From JBGOUV01 sp041477815 (GTDB lineage: Bacteria; Acidobacteriota; Terriglobia; Bryobacterales; JACQDG01), in NCBI GenBank assembly GCA_041477815.1, contig JBGOUV010000017.1, positions 1 through 33,154 of the forward strand: a stretch of DNA of 33,154 bases. Direction: 5' to 3'. A program made the position numbers and the translations under genes. The notes below the pieces were generated by a model that did not search any database, had not been told where the DNA came from, and worked only from the letters and a program-made list of their open reading frames with translations. Positions 20,291-29,388 of the stretch are shown piece after piece. Numbering within the stretch: position 1 is the first letter of the stretch; each line of letters starts with the position of its first letter.

Positions 20291-21262
20291 ATGTCGTGGT
20301 CTAGGCACGGAGCGAGTGCTGCTCTCGTTGCTATTATATTGTGCGCTTCGGCCCTAAGCGCTGCTCCGCCTCAGCCGATTGGGTTGGCTACCAGTGAGGC
20401 CAATTTCGCTGCGGGCCCTTCTTCGGTCCGCGGTCAAGCAACCTTGTTTGATGGAGACGCGGTGCGCAGTCAGTTCCTGCCTACGCGGCTGCACTTGCGG
20501 GACGGTTCCCGCTATGTCCTGGGCATCGCGTCGGAAGGTTCCATCTATCGCGATCACCTGTTGCTGCGCTCCGGCAGCGCCGAAGTCGCCAGTTCCGGCC
20601 GGGCCTCCCGCCTGGTCGCTTCCTCGATCTCGGTGACCGCCGATCAGCCGGGTGCTTCCGCTACCGTGTACGCCGCCAACGACAGCGTCACGGTTCTGGT
20701 TCGCAAAGGTGAGGTCAAGATAGCCCGGCTGGGCAGCGCCCGCGTCACTACGCTCGGCGCCGGTCGTTTGGCGACCCTGCGGGTCAACGGTCGCGAGGGT
20801 CTCACCCTAGATTCCGACAGCGCCGTGGTCGAGGCCTCGCGCGTCCAGGCCACCCAGATCGCCCGCTTGAGCGAAGCCACCAAGAATTATACGTGTCTGG
20901 AAGACAAGGCGAATTCTCTCTCGCGGACCTACTCTTCTCTGTCGGCGCAACTGGCCGTTGCCCAGGCAACCCGTAGCGCCATCCAGCAGCGGATCGAAAT
21001 GGGGGCGGCCAGCCCGGCCGATATGCGGCAGATGAGCGCCGTCAACGACAACATGCGCTCCCTGACGCGCACCTCCTTCGCGCTCTCCGAGGATCTCGGC
21101 GGCGTGATCCTGCAACTGGCCCCCGGACACCACCCGGGGCCCGGCACCACGGCCTCCACCCACACCATTCACGGCCACGTCACGCTGGAGCACCACGGCC
21201 AGCATGGACACAGTGCGCCTCCGCCGCACGGGCACATGGAACCGCCCCATCATATCCCATAG
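20291..21262 (+). CDS. Secreted FecR-like domain protein with His-rich tail
   Basis: The 323-residue protein has a clear signal peptide (about residues 1-25, ending ALSAAPP). Next comes a beta-rich region (about 45-170) that reads like a FecR/LysM-associated sugar- or ligand-binding sandwich: LFDGDAVRSQFLPTRLHLRDGS, then SVTVLVRKGEVKIARLG. A helical, likely coiled-coil stretch follows (about 185-270). The tail of about 45 residues holds 13 histidines (GHH, HGH, EHHGQHGH, PHGH, HH). The FecR link is from pattern memory and moderate. The tail suggests metal binding (Ni, Zn, Cu). No membrane anchor follows the signal, so it should be periplasmic or released. A strong promoter and ribosome site precede it and a terminator follows. 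The divergent atypical regulator is the obvious candidate controller. Confidence 0.75.
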   Translation: MSWSRHGASAALVAIILCASALSAAPPQPIGLATSEANFAAGPSSVRGQATLFDGDAVRSQFLPTRLHLRDGSRYVLGIASEGSIYRDHLLLRSGSAEVASSGRASRLVASSISVTADQPGASATVYAANDSVTVLVRKGEVKIARLGSARVTTLGAGRLATLRVNGREGLTLDSDSAVVEASRVQATQIARLSEATKNYTCLEDKANSLSRTYSSLSAQLAVAQATRSAIQQRIEMGAASPADMRQMSAVNDNMRSLTRTSFALSEDLGGVILQLAPGHHPGPGTTASTHTIHGHVTLEHHGQHGHSAPPPHGHMEPPHHIP

Positions 21263-21289
21263 GAAGGCTGCACTTTCCCGCCTAGGATC

Positions 21290-21320
21290 AAGGGCCACGC
21301 CGCAGGGTGTGGCCCTTTCT
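21290..21320 (+). terminator. Rho-independent terminator
   Basis: AAGGGCCAC (21290-21298) and GTGGCCCTT (21309-21317) form a 9-bp stem with a 10-base loop, followed by TTCT. It lies 28 bp after the secreted-protein stop. The stop of the convergent membrane-protein gene (21319-21321) touches its edge, so the hairpin may serve both transcripts. Confidence 0.8.
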
Positions 21321-23070
21321 ATTTCCGGCGGATCCAAATCTCGTGGTCCTCGATTTTCCGCCACGGCTCGTAGTGTTCTTGCAGATAGGACGCTACCAGG
21401 GGCAGCCGCTGCTCATTGCCGATCCCGTCAATCCGGTTCGACGGCGCGGCGTTGCGATACAACACCAGCTTGGTGTTGTTCCGTTCCAGGTCCCTGATAA
21501 TCTCCTGCTGGTAGAACGCCGGCGCCGCGAACCACACCACCGGGAACCGGGCCGGGCAAGGCCGGTCCACCAGGTAATACCAGAGCGCCTCCGAGGTCAT
21601 GGTGAAGAACGACTCCCCCGGCCCCAGGCTCTGGCGCACCGCGGCGGCGGCTTGCAGGTACCCGGCCGGCAGATAGAACGAATCCGGCCGGCCCAGCGGG
21701 AAATTCTGGGCCATCAGCCCGGCGCGCGGAATCTGCACCAAACAAACCGCCGCCAGCCCCACCGCTCCCGCCACCACCAACCTTCTCTTTAGCCCCGCCT
21801 CCAGAAACAAGCGGCACGCCAGCAAATAGGACGGCCACGAGTTCACCGACACGTGTACGATGTCCGCCCGCCCCAGTCCCGCGCGCAGGTAGAACACCGC
21901 GAGCAACAACAGGCAGACCTCCAGGAAGTACTTCCGCAAAAACTCCCGCCCTCCTTCTGCCAGCAGGAGCCGCGTCAACTGGAACAGGTTCAAAGCCGCC
22001 AGCGCGCCGAGGCCCCACATGGGCGCCTGGTGGATCGGGAACGCGATCCCATCCATCCACTCTTTGTAGCGGGGCATGGTAAGGAAAGTGAAGCGTACGA
22101 ACTCGCCGGCTCTCCATTCGAGCAGCCAGCCCAGCACGGCCCCCCCGGCCGCGACTCCGGCCAGCACCGGGAGCCAAAACCGTCCCTGCCGCCGGATCAG
22201 CAGGCGCAGCAACGGCAGCCCCACTAGGGCTGTGGCTGTCAGGAAGAACCCCCGGTCAATCGAATAGCCGAACGAAGCCACCGGGACGAACGAGGCCACG
22301 AACCAAGCCCCCGCGCCCGCCTCCGGCCGCCGGTACAGCCGCACCAGCGCCACCAGGAACGCCATGGCCGTCACGTCCCGCGGCATCAGACGCAAGGGCG
22401 CCAGCGGCAGCCACATCGCTTCCAGCGCTACCAGGCCGTGCAGCGCCACCACCACCAGCAGCGCCCCGTACGCCGCCACCCAGCGGCGCTCGAACAGTTC
22501 CCACAACAGCCACCCCAGCAGCGCGAAGGCCGCGATCTTCACCGCCGACTCCAGCGCCCGCGGCGACCCGATCGACCGTCCGAACAAGCGGAAGGCCGCC
22601 GCCGACCGCAGCGGATCCTGATACACGCCGTGGACGAACAGGTAGTCCTGATAGGGAATCTGCCCGTGGAGGTGCGACACGGCGGTCCCCAGGGACTCCC
22701 CTTCGTGGAACCGGTTCAGCGGTCCCCAGGCGTGGTAGGTGGGGATGTTGAACCCTGCCAGTGCCGCTAATGCGACCAGCAGTATGCCGCCGCGAGGTCC
22801 CGCGGCCTCCGCAGGCTCTGCGCGCCTCGCCGCCGGAGCGGCCAGCATCCCCGGCCAGATGCGGTTGGCTACCAGGAGCGCCACGGCCGGGCATGCCATC
22901 AGCACCAGAAATCGCAGGATGTTATTGGCCGGATGGAAGCCCTGCAGCGCCGGCAGTCCCATCACGTTCCAGGGATTGTGGAACGGCAGAGAAATCCGGC
23001 CCCACAAAGCCAAACCCGCCCCAAACCCGGCGACATAGACGGCGGCGGGGTACACGAGTCGCTTCGCCAA
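21319..23070 (-). CDS. Polytopic membrane protein, probable GT-C glycosyltransferase
   Basis: The 583-residue protein has about 11-13 membrane segments and a soluble C-terminal part of about 130 residues. The loop after the third hydrophobic segment reads WGPLNRFHEGESLGTAVSHLHGQIPYQDYLFVHG. Its acidic, His-containing pattern is like the catalytic first loop of GT-C enzymes (ArnT/PMT/GT87 type), which use lipid-phosphate sugar donors outside the membrane. The exact family is not certain. The start is TTG 23070, exactly six bases after a TAACAT box, fitting a leaderless transcript. It is divergent from galE with a 22-bp gap. A role in surface glycan assembly is likely; the sugar is unknown. Confidence 0.72.
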   Translation of the reverse strand: MAKRLVYPAAVYVAGFGAGLALWGRISLPFHNPWNVMGLPALQGFHPANNILRFLVLMACPAVALLVANRIWPGMLAAPAARRAEPAEAAGPRGGILLVALAALAGFNIPTYHAWGPLNRFHEGESLGTAVSHLHGQIPYQDYLFVHGVYQDPLRSAAAFRLFGRSIGSPRALESAVKIAAFALLGWLLWELFERRWVAAYGALLVVVALHGLVALEAMWLPLAPLRLMPRDVTAMAFLVALVRLYRRPEAGAGAWFVASFVPVASFGYSIDRGFFLTATALVGLPLLRLLIRRQGRFWLPVLAGVAAGGAVLGWLLEWRAGEFVRFTFLTMPRYKEWMDGIAFPIHQAPMWGLGALAALNLFQLTRLLLAEGGREFLRKYFLEVCLLLLAVFYLRAGLGRADIVHVSVNSWPSYLLACRLFLEAGLKRRLVVAGAVGLAAVCLVQIPRAGLMAQNFPLGRPDSFYLPAGYLQAAAAVRQSLGPGESFFTMTSEALWYYLVDRPCPARFPVVWFAAPAFYQQEIIRDLERNNTKLVLYRNAAPSNRIDGIGNEQRLPLVASYLQEHYEPWRKIEDHEIWIRRK

Positions 23071-23092
23071 ACCAGGATGTTACCATGGACGG
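23071..23092. promoter_or_regulatory. Candidate bidirectional leaderless promoter, galE / membrane protein
   Basis: The whole 22-bp gap is six bases, ATGTTACCAT (23077-23086), six bases. Plus strand: TACCAT then exactly six bases to the galE ATG (23093). Minus strand: TAACAT then exactly six bases to the TTG (23070). The hexamers share the TA at 23081-23082. With the T of each box at -12, +1 falls on the first base of each start codon. There is no Shine-Dalgarno on either side and no clear -35. Confidence 0.5.
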
Positions 23093-24067
23093 ATGGCCGC
23101 TCCCTCGTCCAGCATTCTGGTCACCGGAGGCGCCGGTTACATCGGCAGCATCACCGCGGAACGCCTGCTGGCCGGCGGAGAGCGCGTGGTCGTCCTGGAC
23201 AACCTCTCCCGGGGTCACGCCGACGCGGTGCCGGCGGGCGCGGTCCTGGTTCAGGGCGATATTGGTGATCGCGATCTGCTGCGCGGCCTTTTCCGGGACC
23301 ACCGCGTCCGGGCGGTGATGCACTTCGCCGCCTACGCCCTGGTCGGCGAATCCATGCAGCAACCCGAGCTTTACTACCGCAACAACGTGATCGCCAGCCT
23401 GACCCTGATCGAGGAGGCTTTCGCGGCCAGAGTGGACCGCTTCATTTTCTCGTCCACCTGCGCCGTGTATGGCGATCAGAACGCTTCGCCCTTGACCGAA
23501 ACCTCCTGCCGCCGTCCGATCAATCCCTACGGCCAGACCAAGCTGGCCATCGAGCAGGCCCTGGAGTGGTACCACCACTGTCACGGCTGGACCTACTTCG
23601 CCCTGCGCTACTTCAACGCCTGCGGCGCCACGGAAACACGCGGCGAGCGCCACGACCCGGAAACCCATCTCATCCCCCGCGTCCTCCTGGCCGCCACCGG
23701 CGAGGACCAGGCCATCTCGGTGCTCGGTGATGACTACCCCACCCCCGACGGTACCTGCATCCGCGACTACATCCACGTCGAGGACCTTGCCGACGCGCAC
23801 ATCCTCACCCTCGACGCCCTCCCGGAGGCCTGCGGCGCCTACAACGCCGCCACCGGACGCGGGTACTCGGTCCGCGAGGTCATCGACGCCGCCCGCCGCG
23901 TCACCGGCCGGCCCATCCGCGTCCAGGTCGCACCCCGCCGCCCCGGCGACCCTCCCGAGCTGATCGCCGACCCCTCCAAGATCCAGCGTGTCTTAGGCTG
24001 GCGCCCCCGTCACGACCTCGACAGCGTTCTCCGCACGGCCTGGGCCTTCAAGACGCGACAGGGATGA
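23093..24067 (+). CDS. galE: UDP-glucose 4-epimerase
   Basis: The 324-residue short-chain dehydrogenase-type epimerase has the NAD site TGGAGYIG (11-18), the SSTCAVYG catalytic block (120-127) and YGQTK with Y146 and K150. Further GalE-typical segments are VMHFAAYALVGES, YFNACGA, GTCIRDYIHVEDLADAH and ADPSKIQRVLGW. It interconverts UDP-glucose and UDP-galactose, and possibly the N-acetyl forms. It is the first gene of a plus-strand operon with a methyltransferase (ATGA overlap) and a GT4 enzyme. It appears to be transcribed without a leader from the shared gap promoter. Confidence 0.93.
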   Translation: MAAPSSSILVTGGAGYIGSITAERLLAGGERVVVLDNLSRGHADAVPAGAVLVQGDIGDRDLLRGLFRDHRVRAVMHFAAYALVGESMQQPELYYRNNVIASLTLIEEAFAARVDRFIFSSTCAVYGDQNASPLTETSCRRPINPYGQTKLAIEQALEWYHHCHGWTYFALRYFNACGATETRGERHDPETHLIPRVLLAATGEDQAISVLGDDYPTPDGTCIRDYIHVEDLADAHILTLDALPEACGAYNAATGRGYSVREVIDAARRVTGRPIRVQVAPRRPGDPPELIADPSKIQRVLGWRPRHDLDSVLRTAWAFKTRQG

Positions 24068-25020
24068 CCAGCCTACCCTTCCGCCTGATCTGCACCGCCT
24101 GCCGGACCCCTCTCGATCCGGGACCCGAGCGGCTCTCCTGCCCGTCTTGCGGCGGCCGCTTCCCCGTCATCGACGGCATCCCCAGCTTCTGCGCGTCCGA
24201 TCCCTTCTACGAAGAGTACATATCCCACCACGTTCCCTACCACCTCAGCCCCGGCGGCCTGAAGGGCGCGGTCCTGCGCCTGCTTCCCTACTGGTCGTGG
24301 CGGGAATGGCGCTTCTGGCGGCGCTATGTTCCCCGCGGCGGCTGGCTCCTCGATCTGGGCTGCGCCCGCGGCCGCCAGATTTTCGCCACACGCGCGGCGG
24401 GCTGCGTCGGAATCGACACCGCCCGCACGGCCCTGGCCGATTGCGCCCGCCACTACCGCCTGGCCGTCCAGTCCGGCCTCACCCCGATTCCCTTCGAGGA
24501 CGCCGCCTTCGACTGCGTGGTCACGTCGCACGTCATCGGCCACATCCCTTTAGCCGACAAGGACACGGTGGTCTCCGAAATTGCCCGGGTCCTCAAGCCG
24601 GGCGGCCGCTCCGTCAACGTCATCGAGACCGACAGCCTCCACCCGCTCCTCCGCCTCGCCAAGCAGTGGCCCGACCTCTATCAGCGTCACTTCATCGACC
24701 CCGACGGCCACATCGGCCTGGAGCTCCCCTCCGCCGTCCTCGCTCGCTTCGCCCGCCACGGCCTGCGTACCGTCGCCTGCTGGAAGATGGAGGCCGGCCC
24801 CTTCCACCCCCGCCAGTGGATCAAACACTTCGACAACGAGTACGCCGCTCACTCGCCGGCCGTGGCCCGAGGCGTCGCGCGCAGCCGTCGGCTGCTGGGC
24901 AACCCGGCTCTGCTCGCCGCCGCCGAGGTAGTCCTCGGCCTGAACCACTACACCCTCGGACAATGGCGCTATCCTCTGGACCACGCCCAGTTCCTGGCCG
25001 TCGTATTTGAGAAGAACTAG
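24064..25020 (+). CDS. Methyltransferase with N-terminal zinc ribbon
   Basis: The 318-residue protein begins with a Trm112-like zinc ribbon (C10-x2-C13 and C26-x2-C29) and the FPVIDGIPSF segment that follows such ribbons. A class I SAM methyltransferase domain follows: LLDLGCARGR (95-104), VGIDTA, DCVVTSHVIGHIP and RVLKPGGRSVNVIE. The motif I Gly-rich loop is slightly altered (GCARG instead of GCGTG). The order is typical of methyltransferases that modify sugars in surface-polysaccharide clusters. It overlaps galE by 4 bp (ATGA) and is followed by a glycosyltransferase 4 bp later, so all three are likely made together. The acceptor is unknown. Confidence 0.85.
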   Translation: MTSLPFRLICTACRTPLDPGPERLSCPSCGGRFPVIDGIPSFCASDPFYEEYISHHVPYHLSPGGLKGAVLRLLPYWSWREWRFWRRYVPRGGWLLDLGCARGRQIFATRAAGCVGIDTARTALADCARHYRLAVQSGLTPIPFEDAAFDCVVTSHVIGHIPLADKDTVVSEIARVLKPGGRSVNVIETDSLHPLLRLAKQWPDLYQRHFIDPDGHIGLELPSAVLARFARHGLRTVACWKMEAGPFHPRQWIKHFDNEYAAHSPAVARGVARSRRLLGNPALLAAAEVVLGLNHYTLGQWRYPLDHAQFLAVVFEKN

Positions 25021-25024
25021 CTCT

Positions 25025-26140
25025 ATGGAACTGGCCGTCGTCGCCCGCCGCCTCGCGGGCCCCCTCACCGGCGTGGGCCGCTATCTCGAGTATCTTCTGT
25101 ACCATTGGGGTCGTACCGACTCGCCCTTCCACCGCATCATCGCCTACGCCCCCGCGCCGCCCTCTCTCGACCCCGCCACCATCACCGGCCGCGTCGAGCT
25201 GCGTATCCTGCCCACCCGTCTGCCGCCGCTCGCCTGGGAGAATCTCCTGCTCCCCCTCCGCATGGGCCGCCCCGACGTCACCTTCGGCCCCTATACCCTT
25301 CCCTGGTTCTCGCCGGGAATCTCCGTCGTCTCGAATCTGGGCATCTACGAGTCCCGACCCGAGGATTTCTCGTGGTCCCAGCGCGCCCGGACGATTCCCT
25401 TCTTCCGCCACAGCGCCCGGTGCGCCCGCCTGGTCATCGCCAACTCCGACTCCACCCGCCGCGACCTGGTCCAATACCTGGCCGTCGCAGACTCCAAGAT
25501 CCGCGTGATCTTTCCCGGCATCGACGAAGCCTTCCGCCCGCTGGGCGGAGACACTGTGCCCGCCCAGCTAGCCGGCGCCTGGAACGTCCCCGCCGGTCCC
25601 TTTTTTCTGTTCGTAGGGAAGCTCTCCAAGCGTCGTAATATCCCGCTGCTGCTGGACGCCTTCGCCCGCCTCCGCCGCAACCGCTCCATCCCGCATTCGC
25701 TTCTGATCGTCGGCCCCGACTACCTGCACGTGGACGCTCCCCGGCTCATCGCCGAGCGCCGCCTCCAAGGCGCGGCATTCTACGTCCCCTTCGCCCCCCG
25801 CGAAGACCTGGTCGAGCTCTACAGCGCCGCCACGGCCTTCGTCTTACCCACTCTGCATGAGGGGTTTTCTTTCACGATTCTGGAAGCCTTGGCCTGCGGC
25901 GCGCCCGTCGTAACCTTCGACCATCCCCCGCTCCACGAGGCCGGGGTCCGAGAAGCCACCCTGGCTATTGAGAACCCCACCACGGAGGCCCTCTACGAGG
26001 CCCTCTGTGAGATTCTGGACCACTCCGACCGCCGCGACCAACTCCGCCGCGCCGGCCTGGCCTGCGCCGCCCGCTTCTCCTGGAAACAGGTCGCCGCCCA
26101 GACCATGGAGGTCCTGTGCGAAGCCGCCATGGTAAGATGA
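25025..26140 (+). CDS. Glycosyltransferase family 4 (GT-B fold)
   Basis: The 371-residue product has a GT-B layout. The N-terminal half carries the LTGVGRYLEYLL acceptor-side glycine motif (about 14-25). The C-terminal half has FLFVGKLSKRRNIPLLLDAF and the donor-binding EX7E motif, HEGFSFTILEALACGAPVV (E279, E287). Such enzymes use NDP-sugars in the cytoplasm. I chose ATG 25025, four bases after the methyltransferase stop, where the family N-terminus (MELAVVARRL) starts. The stop overlaps the small XRE gene as ATGA. With galE and the methyltransferase it forms a glycan-modification operon; the added sugar may be galactose, an inference from galE. Confidence 0.9.
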   Translation: MELAVVARRLAGPLTGVGRYLEYLLYHWGRTDSPFHRIIAYAPAPPSLDPATITGRVELRILPTRLPPLAWENLLLPLRMGRPDVTFGPYTLPWFSPGISVVSNLGIYESRPEDFSWSQRARTIPFFRHSARCARLVIANSDSTRRDLVQYLAVADSKIRVIFPGIDEAFRPLGGDTVPAQLAGAWNVPAGPFFLFVGKLSKRRNIPLLLDAFARLRRNRSIPHSLLIVGPDYLHVDAPRLIAERRLQGAAFYVPFAPREDLVELYSAATAFVLPTLHEGFSFTILEALACGAPVVTFDHPPLHEAGVREATLAIENPTTEALYEALCEILDHSDRRDQLRRAGLACAARFSWKQVAAQTMEVLCEAAMVR

Positions 26141-26387
26141 CGCCCGTAATGAAGCCAATAGCAAGCATTATGGAAGAAACCGGAATCAGCGTTGGCCAAC
26201 TCGTTACCGCGGCGGGATTGGATGCGAAAGTGGTAAAGGCTATCGTGAGCGGCAACTACACCGCCAGTCCCACGCAGCGCCAACGCCTGGCCGCCGCCCT
26301 GGGCGTTTCGACCGGCGACATTTCCTGGGGACACACGGTCCCAGTCCAACACATGCGCGGCAACGGTCCACAAAGCGGGCGCTCCAC

Positions 26388-26391
<4 letters not shown>
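26137..26391 (+). CDS. Small XRE-type helix-turn-helix protein
   Basis: The 84-residue product is almost only an XRE/Cro helix-turn-helix: IASIMEETGISVGQLVTAAGLDAKVVKAIVSGNYTASPTQRQRLAAALGVSTGDISWG. The recognition helix is near AKVVKAIVSG. A short polar tail (about 68-84, HTVPVQHMRGNGPQSGRST) follows. ATG 26137 overlaps the GT4 stop (ATGA), so it is translationally coupled to a glycosyltransferase operon, an unusual place for a lone DNA-binding domain. Its stop overlaps the mqnE stop by 4 bp on the other strand. It may regulate this operon. Confidence 0.85.
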
Positions 26392-27489
<1,098 letters not shown>

Positions 27490-27506
<17 letters not shown>

Positions 27507-28374
27507 ACAGTACGTCAGCGGTCCAAAACAGAAAGAATAGCACGCTGACACACCCGTTGACCGTGAAGAACGCGGCGTTGACCCGCGAGAGGTCGTGAGG
27601 CTTGACCAGGCTGTGCTCCCAGGCGAGCAGCGCCGTCACCACGGCAATTCCGGCCACGCTGATCGCCCCCAGAGCCAGCGCCCCCGACAGCCACAGCAGC
27701 AGTCCGACCATGACGAGGTGCAGGAAACGCGCCACCCACAGCGCCCGGGCGATCCCCAGCCGCGCCGGCAGGCTGCGCAACCCCTCGGCCCGGTCGAAAT
27801 CGTAGTCCTGGCAGGCATAGATGATATCGAACCCGGCCACCCACAGCATGACCGCCGCCGTCAGCAGCAGGATCGGCCCGTCCAGCCGGCCGCGCACGGC
27901 GATCCAGGCCGCCGCCGGCGCCATCCCCAGGGCGAGGCCCAGCACCAGGTGCGACAGAGCCGTAAACCGCTTCGTATACGAATAGAGGAACACCACCCCC
28001 AACGCCACCGGCGCCAGCTTCAGGCAGAGCGGGTTCAACCGCGCCGCCGCCAAGAAGAACACGCCGCTCGCTACCGCCACAAACCCCCAAGTAAACGCCT
28101 TCGACAGCAACCCGGCCGGAATCGCCCGCATCTTTGTCCGAGGGTTTCGGGCATCGATCGCCGCGTCGGCGATCCGGTTGAACGCCATAGCCGCCGACCG
28201 CGCCCCCACCATGGCCAGGATGATCCAGCCCAGCTTGCTCCCCAGGTCGCGGCGGCTGAAGCCCTCTTCACGCACCGCCAGCAGCATCCCGGTCAGCGCA
28301 AAGGGCAGCGCAAAGACCGAGTGCTCGAACTTGATCATTTCCAGGGTGGTCCGAATCTTGCCCCACAGGCGCAT
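27490..28374 (-). CDS. mqnP: UbiA-family prenyltransferase, menaquinone (MqnP-like)
   Basis: The 294-residue protein has about eight to nine membrane helices and both UbiA aspartate-rich motifs: NRIADAAIDARNPRT (66-80) and ACQDYDFDRAEGLRSLP. It starts with LEMIKFEHSVFALPFALTG, common in the UbiA-like enzymes next to futalosine genes. It should attach a polyprenyl chain to the naphthoate-type product (decarboxylating prenylation) in the inner membrane. Overlap with mqnE supports the MqnP role over 4-hydroxybenzoate prenylation for ubiquinone. ATG 28374 fits the family start. A TATGAT box nine bases upstream predicts a leader of about 3 nt. Confidence 0.88.
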
Positions 28375-28405
28375 CCTCCGGCCATCATAACGTACAATGC
28401 CTGCT
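28375..28405. promoter_or_regulatory. Candidate bidirectional promoter, mqnP / RraA-like
   Basis: ATCATAACGT (28384-28393) holds TATGAT on the minus strand (nine bases before the mqnP ATG) and TAACGT on the plus strand, sharing TA at 28388-28389. A second plus box, TACAAT (28393-28398), stands seven bases before the ATG at 28406. Both genes would have leaders of 0-6 nt. No good -35 elements are visible. Confidence 0.4.
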
Positions 28406-29137
28406 ATGAGATTCCGACTCCTACTAACGCTATCGACGCTCCTGGTGACCCTGTCCGTCTTCGGCTGGCTCCGCGCGCAACAGCCTTCCGCCGACCCCCT
28501 CATAGAAGGCTTTCGCCTGGTCGAGGTCGCCTCTGTGGCCGACGCCATGGAGCAGCTCTACGGACAGCGCGCCCACATGGCCCACGGGATGCGCCCCCTG
28601 TTCACCACCAAGTTCGCCGGCCCCGCCGTCACCGTCCATCTCAAGAAGGAAGAGCACAAGGACGGCGGCGGCGCCTCCCAAGGCATGCTTGACGCCATCG
28701 ACGCCGCCCCGCCCGGCTCGGTTTACGTGATGGTCCTCGACGACGGCCTCGACTTCGCCGGCATCGGCGGCCTGATGGCCACGGCGATGAAGGTCCGCGG
28801 CCTGGCAGGCGCCGTGATCGACGCCTCGGTCCGGGACACCCCTCAGATCAAGCGGATTCAATTCCCCGTCTTCAGCCGCGGCATCGCCCCGTCCACGTCG
28901 ATCAACCACTACCGCTTCGCCGGCTCCAATATCCCAGTCACCTGCGCCGGGGTGCGGGTGAACCCCGGCGACATCGTGGCCGCGGACGAAGACGGCGTCG
29001 CCGTAGTCCCCCGCGCCCGCGCCGCCGACGTCCTCAAGAAGGCGCAGGATCTCGACGACACCGAGCACCGCCAGCTCCCCTTCATCGAGAAGTTCAAGTC
29101 GATCAAGGAGGCGGTGGCGAAGTTCGGGAGGATCTGA
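28406..29137 (+). CDS. Exported RraA-like protein
   Basis: A 243-residue protein with an N-terminal signal sequence (RFRLLLTLSTLLVTLSVFGWLRAQ) before an RraA-like domain. The family core is visible: GIGGLMATAMKVRGLAGAVIDASVRDTPQIKRIQFPVFSRG, then NPGDIVAADEDGVAVVP. RraA-like proteins include RNase E inhibitors and metal-dependent HMG/CHA aldolases. Aldolases keep GxxLxxxxxxRGxxGxVxDGxxRD, and here the DG is DA (IDASVRD), so catalysis is uncertain. The signal peptide would place the fold outside the cytoplasm, which rules out an RNase E role. Older annotation calls such proteins demethylmenaquinone methyltransferase; the mqn neighbours should not be taken to support that name. ATG 28397 is an alternative start. 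Confidence 0.82.
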   Translation: MRFRLLLTLSTLLVTLSVFGWLRAQQPSADPLIEGFRLVEVASVADAMEQLYGQRAHMAHGMRPLFTTKFAGPAVTVHLKKEEHKDGGGASQGMLDAIDAAPPGSVYVMVLDDGLDFAGIGGLMATAMKVRGLAGAVIDASVRDTPQIKRIQFPVFSRGIAPSTSINHYRFAGSNIPVTCAGVRVNPGDIVAADEDGVAVVPRARAADVLKKAQDLDDTEHRQLPFIEKFKSIKEAVAKFGRI

Positions 29138-29142
29138 GAAGC

Positions 29143-29388
29143 CTATTTCGGGTGTGGTTTGATCTCGTGCAGATGATAGGTGTCTTCCTCGATCGTGCAA
29201 TAGAAGCACCAGTCGCGTGTCACTCTCGCCTGCCAAATGTCCCGGGCGTCGTCGTACTTCCTGGCGCGGAGAGATGGGTGGCGCAGGTTTGGGCGAGGAG
29301 TCGGGCCTGCTTATCAAAAGCCTGTCGGATGTGCGCGGGAGCGGCGTCGTAGCTGCGCTTGAAAATGCGGAGAGTAGCGCAGCTTCAT
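29143..29388 (-). pseudogene. RelE/HigB-like toxin, two compensating frameshifts
   Basis: ATG 29388 overlaps the antitoxin stop (ATGA) and the first codons read MKLRYSPHF. Frame then changes near the four-T run at 29352-29355 (one extra base). It continues as KRSYDAAPAHIRQAFDK then QARLLAQ, and changes back near 29288-29290 (one base missing). It ends as NLRHPSLRARKYDDARDIWQ, ARVTRDWCFYC, TIEEDTYHLHEIKPHPK and stop (29145-29143). Put together these match a common RelE-superfamily mRNA-interferase-like toxin of about 82 residues. The uncorrected frame stops soon after the first shift. Both sites are homopolymers, so assembly error is a real alternative to gene death. Confidence 0.75.

Noticed and set aside
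28406..29137. Naming the RraA-like protein as a demethylmenaquinone methyltransferase because mqn genes adjoin
   Set aside because: It has no SAM-binding motifs; that name is an old misannotation of the RraA fold.
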